64,000 nt of DNA from Pogostemon cablin (GCA_023678885.1 CM042970.1:2086355-2150354), one strand, 5' to 3'; positions 47,480 to 58,675 are shown, numbered from the stretch's first letter. A program made the numbers and translations. Notes: a model not told the origin generated them from the letters alone.

Positions 47480-50184
47480 TTACCATTCTAATTTCTTCCT
47501 TCCTGTTAAGACTTGAGAAATGGCTCGAACCGTGTAAGGAGTGGTCCGGCAGCAGCCACCAATGAGTGTCGCCCCTGCATCGCGCCATCGTGTCGCGAAC
47601 ACCTCGAATTGGTCATCATCGAAACACTTGGATGGCTGTCGTAACAAAAGTATGAGTCGATCGTGTACATGGAGGAGCAAGACACTTTACTAAGAGAGTC
47701 GAAACGAAACAAGTTATAACTCACCAGCCATCTTTTAGCAACACCATCCCATGTCTCACCACTATTGGGGTAGACAACGATAGCCTTACTCGTAGACTGC
47801 AGACATGATATGAACATCCTTTTAGGGTTAGAGAAAACCAAGAATGTGAAGCAACATCAGTTGAAATGTTACCTGTCTGAATCTCTGAATAAGATTTAAT
47901 ATGAAATGAGGTGGTGCACAGTTTATCCCGACAGCATTGACCCTTCGACTCTTGTTGATTATGTCCAGGCCTTCCTCAAAGGATTCACCCGAGGGTGCAT
48001 TTTCACCGTCGACTGAGCAGAAACAGATCCAAGATGGAATCGAGACATTCTCTTCATCGAGCAACTCTACACAAGCCTAATCAAATTATGTTCATAGTAA
48101 TATTTAGTACACAATTGAACCTTATGGAAACTCCATTTGCCCATTTAGCAAGATAATGTTTAAGAAAAGAACATGTATTTATCAGACCTGAGCCTCAAGT
48201 TTGTTCGGAATGGTCTCAAAGGCAAGCAAATCGGGACGAGCTTGCACAAGAACTTGTAATCGGCGCCTGTGGAAGTCCTTCAACTTCTCCAACGTCACAC
48301 TCGGCCCATAGTTGCCACTGCCAGAAACAACCCCACAAGAATCAGAATTACAAATAGGAACTAAAAATGTCCTAATGTATCAACAAATGATTCATGAATT
48401 TTTATTCTTTAATCAACCTATACTCCGACCCATCAGCAAGATATGCACCGTAGCTTCCAATAGAAGCAGCAACTAGAGCCCGGTTATAACCGTGTCCAGG
48501 TTTCCGTTTTACTGATGACCAGAAATGCTCACGGGCTTCAACCGCGATCCTTACACTTTTTGTTAATAGTGACTCTGCTTCTTCCATGGACAATCCCCTG
48601 GCTTGAAACCCTGGTAAGGTTGCCTGTTTTTGTCAAAACAGATAGCATTCCGTGAGATAGGTGGTTAAAGCACAGCGATCCAACTAAAAAACGAAGAGCT
48701 TGAACTCCATGGAACCAGGAATCGGATCGAGAACTATCACGTTTCCACATAACAAACTATTACCCTTTTAAAAATCACCATGCATGACACCACATAACAG
48801 AAAACCAACTTATTTTTAAACGAGTAATAGTTTTGTCATGTAGAAGGGCTACATTTCGTGATCCGATTTCACATAAAACCTTATTGTGAAACTGTTTCAT
48901 ACAATTACTTGTCAAAAAGAAAACTCAAACGATGAATCATAAGGTGATCATTAACCATCTCACCGTTAACGATGGCACAAGAGAGACAAATTATATATGA
49001 ACATGAATCATTGATAAATATAAGGATGTCCTAATGAAGAAGCATTATTACTACCAAACAATTTCTCACCTGATAAGAAGAGGTTACTATTATATTTGCA
49101 CCAGCTTCCAAATAATCCAAATGCACCTGAAAAAACGTTGACAGAACACTAATTAATGACATGTAAAAATGATCTGACGAATAACAAATTCATTTCTTTA
49201 AAGATAAAAAAAGTGAACAAAATGCAGAAATTATTTTATTCAAGAGAATATATGACAATGGATCAAGAATGATCATATTCATGAAATTAAATAACTCTAC
49301 AAGTCAGGCTACCCAACTCAGCCCAATAAAATTCAACAATTTAAATAGTTCAATGTATTTTGGGACCACAAATCCATTGCCCAAATTTTTTAGAAAATCC
49401 CATTTACATAATCGTTCGTGCCAGACTTGGGCTTTTGAAAGATCATTTTGGCCATCTTAATTGGAGTATTATATGGCTGTTTTCAAAATCTGATTCTTGG
49501 GCTCATAAAAAGCCTTTCAAGCCCAATAGGCCAAAATATTATACATCATGCCTCGGCCCTTTTAGATGTAAAGGAAGGTTGGGCTCAGCCCATTCCGACT
49601 TATCCACCATTGCAAATAACCGCGAATCGATTGAGTAGAATGATACAACAACCTTCATCGACTATTTCTTGGAATTCAAACACAGATAGATTCTTTATTT
49701 TTATTTTTTTTAAGAAAAATGACACTTTCTTCAAAACTGGATCAAAATTCATCAGCAATTAAACGTCACATGCAATGATTTTGCAACACATCAAAAATGT
49801 AAACCTGAATTTCAAATTTGTGAACATTAATTTACATTCATTCTCAACAGTTTAGATTCTAATAGATTTGGCATCTCAATTTATCATAAATAATCGGGAA
49901 AAAAGAAGAAGTTAAAAGCTACTAAATAAATAAACTGCTGTTAAATGCAGAAAACAATGCAGTACAATGATGTAACTGCAATGTGTGTGTGTGTGAGGGC
50001 ATACCCGTTTAATTAGATCCGGATCCTTGATGAGGCAAAGGGCGCTCCAAAGTGGGTCATTAATGGTGGCTCCGTGCTTCTCCAGCTGGGTGGCGAAACC
50101 ACCATCCACGACGGCGCAACCGCCGGTCTTCTTTAGTAGATCCCCCAACACATCTTCTTTTGCATTTCCACTTCCTCTCACCAT
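47480..50184 (-). CDS. HMT1: Homocysteine S-methyltransferase
   Basis: A cytosolic enzyme that moves a methyl group from S-methylmethionine (or AdoMet) to homocysteine, giving methionine; part of the S-methylmethionine cycle. Seven exons: 50184-50005, 49126-49070, 48623-48418, 48317-48188, 48076-47873, 47796-47725, 47635-47480. All introns are GT-AG and the frame is continuous, giving 334 aa, normal for plant HMTs. Landmarks: GGCAVVDGGFATQLEKHGA (N-term), NIIVTSSYQ, ASIGSYGAYLADGSEY, LLAFETIPNKLEAQ, FCSVDGENAPSGESF, and the zinc ligands Cys244 (VGINCAPP), Cys311 and Cys312 (GGCCRTTP). Intron 1 is the longest (878 bp). The sequence is closest to Arabidopsis HMT1 as I remember it; HMT2/3 or a selenocysteine methyltransferase activity cannot be excluded from sequence. 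Confidence 0.95.
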
Positions 50185-50270
50185 CTTCGCCTCTCTCTCT
50201 CTCTCTTCTTCCTCACTTCAGTTCAAATAAATTTCAGGATTTTGTTGAGAAACGGCATCGTTTATAATAA
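50185..50270 (-). promoter_or_regulatory. 5' UTR and TATA-like site of the methyltransferase gene
   Basis: On the minus strand TATAAA (50266-50261) lies about 77 bp upstream of the start codon, followed by a GA-repeat leader (50190-50210). Spacing suits a TATA box with a short 5' UTR. There are no upstream ATGs between the leader GA run and 50184. Confidence 0.45.
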
Positions 50271-50301
50271 CGGGAGAAGTAACGGGGACGTTAAGTAGGA
50301 G

Positions 50302-50445
50302 TTTGTTTATGAGAGAGAAGTTGACGGAGTTGTGAAATGCGCGTTTTCGGTGGAAGAATGCTTGAAGGAAGCAGTGAATGTGGACAGGGTTTATCTTGCT
50401 GGTTCTTACTTGCCGCCCTCTTGGACTCTTTTCTCTATTTCCTTC
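50302..50445 (+). other. Coding-looking patch of unknown family
   Basis: On the plus strand, after an AG at 50300 (TTAAGTAG|GAG), a frame reads EFVYEREVDGVVKCAF then SVEECLKEAVNVDRVYLAGS and YLPPS before drifting into low complexity. The composition looks like real protein, but I do not recognise the family and there is no start, and an in-frame stop lies directly upstream. It may be an exon scrap of a lost divergent neighbour or chance. Confidence 0.25.
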
Positions 50446-50478
50446 ACTTTTTTTTTTATTTAATTTTCGATCCATAAT

Positions 50479-51177
50479 TAGGGGTGTGCATCAGTCGGTT
50501 AACCGAAAATCGAAAACTGAACTTTCAAAATCGAAAACCGAACTGAAATTTTTTACAAAACCAAAATCGAACCGAACTTTTACAAAACCGGTATTAACCG
50601 AACCGAATTATTTGGGTCGGTTATTTCGGTTAATCGAACCGAAATTTATTAATTTTTTAAAAAATAAACAATCTTTTTATATCATTTTATTATATTTTCA
50701 CTACTTAAAAAAATATTTTTAATATAACATACACTACAATAATATATATATATAATTTTTATATTATATAACTCTATAAATATTTCACTTTTTTTTCGTA
50801 GTATAAATTAATACAATTTAAAGAAAATATATTGAATAGAGGAAATTATTTTAAGTTTTAATTAAATTTTGATATTGAAAATTAAATCTAGTTAATTAAG
50901 TAATTTTGTTTAGGATGAAAAAAAATATTATTGAATATATATAAAATAAAATAATAAAGTGAATATATTATAATATATATAATAATAAATTAAAAGTTCG
51001 GTTCGGTTTTCGATTAACCGAAATTTTAAATTTTAAAATCGAAAATCGAATCTAAATTTTAAAAATTGAATTTGCAAAACCGAAAACCGAACCGAATTTT
51101 AAAAAATCGAACCAAATTAATATTTTAATTTGATTTGGTCGGTTTGTTCGATTTTAACCAAACTTTGCACACTCTTA
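50479..51177. mobile_element. hAT-type non-autonomous element with 8-bp target duplication
   Basis: The ends TAGGGGTGTGCA and TGCACACTCTTA are inverted (10 of 12 matching). TCCATAAT flanks it exactly on both sides (50471-50478, 51178-51185). Subterminal regions are packed with CGGTT/AACCG words (GGTTAACCGAAA, ACCGAACCGAA) on one side and their complements on the other. No transposase ORF. At 699 bp it is long for a MITE, its middle being AT-rich filler. It sits about 300 bp upstream of the methyltransferase start codon. Confidence 0.88.
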
Positions 51178-51185
51178 TCCATAAT

Positions 51186-52565
51186 AGGAGTATTAGAAAT
51201 TAATTAATGGGAAAAGCCTCTAATTTCATTTCTTACTAAAATCTTACGCTTTTTTCCGAATTAAATATTCCCTCCGTCCCATTGAAACGTACACGCGATG
51301 GAGGGAGTACTATAATATTGTTTCGTCTGTTGCCATATAAATATGTTTACTGAAAAAAAATAAAAAATCAAATTTATAAACCATCTAATTAAATAATATA
51401 AAAAGACATTTAGTCATTGTACCTCATTAAAACATCGCAAACAAAAATACGCACTAAATTATTTATTATCTGAGAAGTCAACAACTCATTGATTATTACT
51501 TATAAACCAGCCACAAACAATCACTCGGTCAAGAATCTTCAATCATTTTCTGTGCTGCTGTTTATATAATTCACACTTAATAAAAAAGAAAATTTATGAT
51601 TTATATTTTAATCTTTTATAGTGTAATTATATTATCTTTTATGTGTCAATAATATGATAAATGAGATGTTACGAAAAACGACCTGTAAAATTGAACCGTG
51701 CTGATCGGTATGTTTTTTAAAAAAGAATGCATGTACACCCAATTGTTTTAAATTTGGACACTATTAAAGAGCGTCAACTTCATAATAAACTCTCATAAGT
51801 AGCGAAAAAAAAAATCGAAAACAGAGAAAACTTATATTAGACTAATTTTATAAACAAAAAATTACCATTTTTTTTATCATTGGAGAGATAATTTATCTAA
51901 TAAAGTATTTCCTTCATCCCACATAAATAGCATCATTTTACTATATCGTGCGTCTCATCCAAATTGCAATATTTTCCTCTTTTAGTAAAAAGGGTCCATC
52001 AATGGCTCACTACTACACATCACATCTCTTTAATGAGAATTTTGCACTTTTGATCCCACAGGACACATAACCTCTTCAACATAGTCCCAATATTTTCACT
52101 TTTAGTCCCAAATGATTATTTCTCTGCAGGCTTGGTCCCATAAAACTTCATCTTTGCATATTTAGTCTCATACAGCTCCATTATTAGTTCCAAAAATTTT
52201 CATAATTTATTTTATTATTTATTTACTTATTTTTTTATTTTTATTTTTTCTTTTTAATGTTACCAAATTATTAGTAAATTCAAAAAAGACATGTTGAAAA
52301 AAAAATAAAACATGAATATATACTTACAATTCTTTTATTTTATTTATTTATTTACTTATTTATTATTATTTTATTTTTATTTGACAATTAAATCTTTGCA
52401 AACTTGGTCCGATAAAACTTCAACCTTACATATTTAGTCTTATACAGATGTATTATTGATCAAAAAAATTTAGATTCATATTTTATTTTATTTATTTACT
52501 TACTTTTTTATTTTTTATTTTTAATATAACTAAATTTTTATTGTTTTCAAAATAGACATGTTCAA
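51186..52565. other. AT-rich intergenic region
   Basis: A MITE-like end CTCCCTCCGTCCC...GGAGGGAGTA lies very close together at 51271-51309, apparently an almost empty Stowaway remnant. Two TTTATTTTATTTATTTACTTA-like blocks (52200-52260, 52340-52380, again at 52480-52530) suggest a diverged local duplication with the words ACTTGGTCC/ACTTCAACCTT. No gene. Confidence 0.4.
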
Positions 52566-52599
<34 letters not shown>

Positions 52600-52600
52600 T
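52566..52600. repeat. (AAT)n microsatellite
   Basis: About eleven ATA/AAT units. A complementary (TTA)n run lies at 52740-52761, so the two could pair as an imperfect inverted repeat. Confidence 0.85.
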
Positions 52601-53636
52601 TAAATAAATATATATATGATATAAGGTAACACTATTTGGTTATAAGAATTTAGATTTATATTTTATTTTATTTGTTTATTTACCCATTTATTATTTTATT
52701 AAATGTTACATTTTTATTACTTTTTAAAACATGTTCAAAATTATTATTATTATTATTATAAGTATTAAATAAATAAATAAACATAAAATAAAATAAACAT
52801 AAAATATGATTGAAGAACAGCCTGAATACTTCTTCCTCACCGACAGCGGCAGGAAATTCATTACATTGTTTCAGGTTGTCCATTCTCTTTGATTGAATCC
52901 AAAGTGATCTGTTTGATAAACATTAGGCACTAACTTGATGCTTTCAAATATGTCTGTTGCGGAGGACACGTGGCCTTTGGTTGAATTCTGAGAGGAATGA
53001 TGGAGCTATTCACATCATATATCACTGAGCTTGAAACCGCCATTGCTGTTGATTCAAATGCTATGGAGAAAGGAGTTTCCATTCTTGCTAATCTGTGGAC
53101 ATTGATGCATTTCACCTCCAGCATCATCAGAAACATCTTTGATGGCATTCATCATTTGGATTGTGAGATTGATAATTACACAAAAGTTGTTGAAGACGAT
53201 TATAGTCGACTCAAAGCTTGCTTTCTTGATGGATTCATATCCAATATCTTCTCTACAAAAGTTGAACACAGTAGTGGAGTGGATGATTCTAGAATCTCTG
53301 ATCTCATTCCTTCTGCTCCTTACCTGGTACTCTGCTACTCATTAACTACACAAATCATTGTTCCTTGTAACTGATGCGCACGTGTTACAATTGTTGAACT
53401 TTTGCATTGTCAGGAGTTGTATTTGGAGCTAAAGAAAGTAGAAAAGATTGGTGAGGAGGAGTGCATGGATAACAGCTGGTTGAAGCAGTTGTTGAAGGAA
53501 GTGGTTGAACCCATATTGGAGTGGATATTATCCAGTAAATCTGAAACCATTAGTAAAGAGAATGCAGGTGATGATCAAACCATGCAGTTCATACTGGACG
53601 TACAGTTTGTAGTGGAAATTGCAAGACATGGCAGCA

Positions 53637-54207
53637 CGGGCGGATCCAGGAAATAAGATTTGGGGGTACGACATATAATGGCCAAAACTTGTGTGTCCTC
53701 GAGGACACACCGTGCCCCCATGAGAACATTAAAAGTACATGTGTTAGAGAAATAATTAATATGAAATAAATAAATAAATATAAATAAATAAATAAATAAT
53801 ATAAATATTAAGAAGAAAAATGGATAACGAGATTGACAAAGTGTAATGGTGAGACAGCTTCCAAAAGTGGGCATATATAGAAATGAAAAATATAAAATAA
53901 ATTATTGATACAATAATAATACATTAATATAAAAAAGAAGAGGATGGTGAGACAGTTTCCAAAAGTGGGCATATCTAGAAATGAAAAATATAAAATAAAT
54001 TATTGATACAATAATAATACATTAATATAAAAAAGAAGAGGAAAGAAGATGTGGGAATCGAACCCTTGCTTAACATGGGGTTAAGCTAGGAGAGCTCTAA
54101 CCACTAAGCTATTGGAGTACAATTGTAATTATATACTATATATATAAATATTATTTTTTATTTTGGGAGTACAGCTGTACCCCTTTATACCTATACTGTA
54201 GAGCGGG
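53637..54207 (-). mobile_element. Repeat insertion in the EXO84-like pseudogene, with tRNA-like Pol III boxes
   Basis: It separates ATTGCAAGACATGG from GGGTACCTGTCGGATGAG, which are adjacent in the family. The left edge reads CACGGGCGGATCCAGG, the right edge GTACCCCTTTATACC. Inside are two tandem 98-bp units (53845-53942, 53943-54040). On the minus strand a tRNA-like module follows (54117-54045) with A box TAGCTTAGTGG and B box GGTTCGATTCC. It has SINE-like promoters but also DNA-transposon-like edges. The exact ends and target duplication could not be fixed. Confidence 0.55.
54045..54117 (-). ncRNA. tRNA-like Pol III promoter module
   Basis: The minus strand reads CAATAGCTTAGTGGTTAGAG, then after about 30 bases AAGGGTTCGATTCCCACATC. 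A-box to B-box spacing (about 35 bp) is tRNA-like. A full tRNA cloverleaf with acceptor stem is not formed, so this is tRNA-derived and not a working tRNA gene. Confidence 0.55.
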
Positions 54208-54282
54208 TACCTGTCGGATGAGGCGATCAAGCTGTCGAACGTAGGCGTTTCTGACTTTCGGTATTTGGTTACAGCTGGTGTG

Positions 54283-54374
54283 AAATTACGGGATTGCCAC
54301 TGTGCTACTTGGCCCCCACGTAAATGCGTGAAATTACGGAATTGACACTGTTACTTAGCCCCCACGTAAATGCG
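54283..54374. repeat. Two tandem 46-bp units
   Basis: GTGAAATTACGGGATTGCCA to CCCCCACGTAAATGC occurs twice back to back (about 54281-54327 and 54328-54371) just after the last EXO84-like coding segment. They replace the expected conserved C-terminus. Confidence 0.75.
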
Positions 54375-55899
54375 ATCTTGTGGTTTATGGTTGGATTAAT
54401 ATATGGAAAATAAAATCGTTTTATTATTAAATTGGGGTTTTAATATTTCAGATTTCTGTCCTTTTCGTTTTTTTTTTCTCTTTTGTAGTAATATTCAAGT
54501 CATCTACCTAAATTAAAAAAAAATATTTTCATACCTTTTTGGTTGTTTCCTTCCTTTGACCTCTTATTTTTGGAGTTGAGTGAACATTTGATAAGTTTGT
54601 CAATTTGATCATAATAATTTACGCCTTTTTGAAATTTCTTGTTGTAAAAAAAAAATTTATACTAGTATTCTGTACTTATATATCAAATTAAGTTGGAATT
54701 GCTGAATGGGCACTATAAAATGTACTTATGGTATTATATGGGAGACAAATTTGAAAGATTAATAGAAGAATCAATTGTGAGATATACCTAATTTATAAGA
54801 TAAATTAAAAAATGATTTTTATCCATTAAATGCGGGTAAATTATTAATTTGTGATTTAAATTATTTTTTCTATCAATCCAAGAGTAAAACTATCAATCAA
54901 AGCTCTTAATTTATCAAATATTATCTCCTATTTTATCAATTTATGGTCTAAATTCAGGCCTTGAATTGATAATTTCACATAATTCAGGCCCCTAATCGAT
55001 AGAAAAAATAATTCAAGCCCTAGATTGATAGTTTACTCATTTTTCAGGCTCTGAATTAATAAAATTCCATAAAAAGAAAGATAAATATTCGTGTGAGAAT
55101 GTATCACGAAAAGACTTGCAGCAAAAAAATGATAATATTTTAATAATAGTGATACTCGAATTAATAAAAAATGATAATGGTTCTAGCTCACGAACAATTT
55201 GTAGTATAATAAAAAATAATAACATTTTTAATTAAAAAATGATATTATCTTTAATAAAATGTTATCATTATTTTAAATAAAAAATGGTTTCACGCAAATG
55301 TTGTCCATTAAAAAATTGTTGTCATTCAAGATTTTAATTTAGATTTTTTTTTCCAAATGATTTTTTTTTAATAAAAATGTCCCTTAATAAAAGAAATTAA
55401 AAAATATCCCAATAAAAATATTGGGATCATGTGTCGAGACTCAGAAATCATGACTGACATCGAATTCAATATCAGTATCATGCGTTGGAGAATCCAATAT
55501 CTTGATCGACACTTAACATCAATTAACTATTAAAAAAATGAGTTGCGGACTATTTGGGAGTATTTTGACCAAAGAATGTAACCATGGGTACTTGCTATAA
55601 ATTTAATTGATGTATGATAATGATTTTAAACTTTTAAAAGTGAGTATTTGGGGGTATAGATGTGAGTAAGTGCAAATTGGTTCCTCCAAATGATTTGGAG
55701 TTAATATGGGTTGTTTGGTATATTATGAAAGTGTGGAAAAAAATCCTTTAAAAATAGATTCATGTTATTTTTATCATAGATAATACAACGGCAATTCAGA
55801 GATTTCTCTCAGTACATTTCTCATCTCATGTATATACAGTTTCATAAGAAAGTTTCTTGCTAAAATGCTTAATCTAATACTGTTAGTACAATCTTATAT
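54375..55899. other. AT-rich intergenic DNA with one MITE
   Basis: A GTCTCAC-family copy lies at about 55085-55310 (CGTGTGAGAATGTATCACG to ATGGTTTCACGCAAATG). At 55430-55530 is a GTGTCGAG/TCGACAC block related to 20236-20577. No gene. Confidence 0.45.
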
Positions 55900-56430
55900 G
55901 AGAGGGAATAGGGTGCAATCGATTGTACCAATTGAATTGGTACAAACTTAGTCTCCACCCTTCTTAATTAATTCCTGCTCCTTTATTAATGTTGTTTTTT
56001 ATTTTATTTTTAAATTTTTTTTATTTAAATGACTATTATACCCTAAACCCTAAGGGATAATTATACCCTAAACCACAAGGGTAAAATTACAATTATACCT
56101 TAAACCCTAGGGGATAATTATACCGTAAACCCTAAACCCTAGGGGATAATTATACCCTAAACCATAAGGGTAAAATTACAATTATACTCTAAACCCTAAA
56201 CGCTAGGGGATAATTATACTATAACCATAAGAGTAAAATTACAATTATACCCTAAACCCTAGGGGATAATTATACCCTAAATCATAAGAGTAAAATTACA
56301 ATTATATCCCTAAAATTAAAAAAAAAAACAGTAATGTACAGCAATAATTAAAAAAAAAAAAAAACACACACCGAAGGTGAAGGAAGGAAGTTGTACCGGA
56401 GATTGTACCAATTGAAGGTTGTACACAAGT
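55900..56430. mobile_element. MITE-like element with telomere-like minisatellite, copy B
   Basis: Inverted relative to copy A (27960-28406). It begins GAGAGGGAATAGGGTGCAATC and ends GAAGGTTGTACACAAGT. ATTGTACCAATTGAA occurs near both ends in the same direction, and the left end also forms the palindrome TTGTACCAATTGAATTGGTAC. The minisatellite (about 56035-56300) is built of CCCTAAACCCTAGGGGATAA and CATAAGGGTAAAATTACAAT units. Copy B keeps a left segment of about 35 bp that copy A has lost. Confidence 0.65.
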
Positions 56431-57682
56431 ATTTGTCATCTTGTATTATTAAGTCAAAGTCAATATATCTTTTCTGTTTTAATAAATTTCTCGTCATATT
56501 CTTAAATTATTTTAGTTAGTTATTCTTTTAATAGTTAGTATTTGATTAAACTAATGTGTTGGTTCATGTGTCTTATTCAGTGTTTTCTTCTCTATTTGGT
56601 CAAAGCTTGGTTGTCTAAAGGTGAAGAATAGACCCAAAATCACGCTAAAATTAGTAATTAATTTTGCTTCAATTTTTTAATTAGATTTGAACATATGAAG
56701 TAGTGGGCCAATTGTGTGTACTTATTCTAATGAGATTATATTAATTTAAGGATTATGTTGGATTTTATATCTTAGTATAAATAAACGAAGGGATCTTGGT
56801 ATCATGTCTATCTAAGAATATGGGGAAATTTTTAATTTGTTGATATGGATTTTCTTTAAAAACATTGTCCTTTTTCTATTTATATATAATTTATTAATAA
56901 AATAATTTATTAGATCATTATTATTTTATATTAATTAAGTATTTTTTTTATTAAAATATTATCGAAATTAAACTATTAGGTCTCACATAATTTTTTGTGT
57001 GAATTTATATAATAAATGAATCATATCTCATGCAAACGTTAGTAAGACATCGTGTATTTAACAATTATTATACTGGTATATATATTGAACAATCGGATTT
57101 CTTTTAATATGTAATACTTAATTAAATTCAGATTAAACTACGACTTTTCAATAGTCATCGCATTGAATGCATTGTATTGGTGAAAGTTCATGAGTAGTGA
57201 CTAGCGAGTGAAGACGTGGTAAGTTTTCTAACAAGGAAAAATCTAAATTTTATTTTTCAGTAAAAAAATTTGATATTTTATTAATAATATTATGTGAATA
57301 TTAGTACTATAAAAATTAGGGTGATTCTATAGAGTTGATTGAGTCATTCCATTCCAGAAATAATAGCAAGATTTTCCGACACATTACGTCAATTATAATT
57401 TTTAATATTCGTACATAGTTTTATTACATTTACTAAAATTATAGTATAAAGAATTACAAGTTATCTAATTCAATTCTTTAAACTCATTACATTTCTAACT
57501 TTTTTTTTCACCCTTCATCTCATATATAACATTCATTTAATATTTCAGTTGATTTATTTAAATAGGAAATGAGACAGTTAGATGTCATTTTAATAAAATT
57601 TACTGTAATTAATTTGATTTTATCTCATCAAATTTATTTTTCTTAAATGTCATTTTAAACTCAGACGATTATTATTAATACA
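56431..57682. other. AT-rich intergenic region
   Basis: No gene, complete element or notable repeat. Confidence 0.4.
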
Positions 57683-57888
57683 TACCCCTCCCGTCCCGTG
57701 AAGTATTTCACGTAATTTAATGAAAAAGGTATGAGTTGTTGGATGATGATATTGGGATGTGTATAAAAAAGTGAATATTATAATAATTTATATTTTACCA
57801 ATTTTAGTAAAAGTGAAGTGTGAAATACTTTAAGGGACGAATTAAAAAAGGAAAGTATGAAATACTTTAGGGGACGGCGGGAGAAATT
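57683..57888. mobile_element. MITE with CGTCCC/GGGACG ends
   Basis: It begins TACCCCTCCCGTCCCGTGAA and ends TACTTTAGGGGACGGCGGGAGA. The inverted ends extend to TGAAATACTT/AAGTATTTCA on each side. A second AAATACTTTAAGGGACGAATT just before the right end suggests a terminal duplication. Confidence 0.6.
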
Positions 57889-57984
57889 AATATTAAAAAA
57901 ATCTGAGAGGCTGCAATTAATTCAAGACAAGTTTCTTATGAGACGTGTTAAAATATAAATTTTTTTATATACATACTTTATTTA

Positions 57985-58355
57985 TTTAAGGCAAAAACTT
58001 GAGTGCACCCGGGCACTTTCCGTGTGCCTTTAGAATTTTGTGTTAAAATGTATATCATTTAGTATAAAGATGTGTACTCTTTATTTTTTGAAGAAAAAAA
58101 AATATTAATGAAAAGTGTGGGGGCACGGACACTTCGTGTGCGTTTAGAATTTTGTGTTAAATTGTATATCATTTAGTATAAAGATGTGTACCCTTTATTT
58201 TCTGAAAAAAATAAAAAATATTAATAAAAAGTGTATACTTTTAGAACAAAATGGTGTACTCTTATTAATTAAAGTGTATATCATTTATAATAAAGTAATG
58301 CACTAAATTCTAAAGACACACACGGCGTGCACCCGGAAGCATGCAAGCCTCGCTC
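57985..58355. mobile_element. Palindromic MITE-like element with internal tandem duplication
   Basis: The left end AAACTTGAGTGCACCCGGGC is mirrored by the right end GTGCACCCGGAAGCATGCAAG only in part. The block from CGTGTGCCTTTAGAATTTTG through GTATAAAGATGTGTAC is repeated almost exactly at 58136-58200. A related element with the same words (TTTAGAATTTAGTATT, AAAGTGTATACA) is at 61960-62205. Confidence 0.55.
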
Positions 58356-58554
58356 TTTATTTAATTAAAATATAATTTTCTTAATATAATAAACGGTGTA
58401 ATAAATTATAATTGTAAGTTTTTATACGAATATATTTTATAAACATATCTTATTTATATAATATACAAAGTTTGATAATAAACATTCTCTTCAAACAAAT
58501 TCTATCACTCTTATTACAGAATACCATTAATTCAATAGTATGAATCAAAAGCTC

Positions 58555-58668
58555 CAGGGCATAGCTCAAGTGGTAGAAAGGACGGTAGAAAGACCTTCCA
58601 ACTGAGTTTGGTAGCTGCAGGGTGGGGGTTCAAATGCTGTCTTTGGCATGAATTTGACATTTTTTTGT
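58555..58668 (+). mobile_element. SINE head (truncated), same family as 23849-24081
   Basis: The A box TAGCTCAAGTGG (58563-58574) and the B box GGGTTCAAATGC (about 58626-58637) match the minus-strand copy at 23849-24081. So do the linker words AAGACCTTCCAACTGAG and GCAGGGTGGGGGTT, and the following TTTGGCATGAATTTG. The body after the tRNA-like head is missing, and the sequence passes straight into half a MITE. Confidence 0.75.
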
Positions 58669-58675
58669 AATAAAA

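Larger units (their letters stand above)
52809..54300 (+). pseudogene. EXO84: EXO84-like exocyst subunit, 3' fragment
   Basis: The C-terminal part of an exocyst EXO84-type protein; the intact protein helps tether secretory vesicles to the plasma membrane. Remains in order: FFLTDSGRKFITLFQ up to a GT donor near 52875; EDTWPLVE then, one frame over, ILRGMMELFTSYITELETA (52950-53325, with AVDSNAMEKGVSILANL and SRLKACFLDGFI); then after an intron YLELKKVEKIGEE and FILDVQFVVEIARHG (53413-53640). The last exon is cut there by an inserted repeat and resumes at about 54209 with GYLSDEAIKLSNV. The shift at about 52991, the insertion and the missing 5' two thirds make it a pseudogene. The family call rests on the IPS.P and VEIAR.GGY pattern. 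Confidence 0.65.

Noticed and set aside
54045..54117. Functional tRNA gene
   Set aside because: A and B boxes are present but no acceptor stem or clear anticodon arm forms; it lies inside a repeat insertion.
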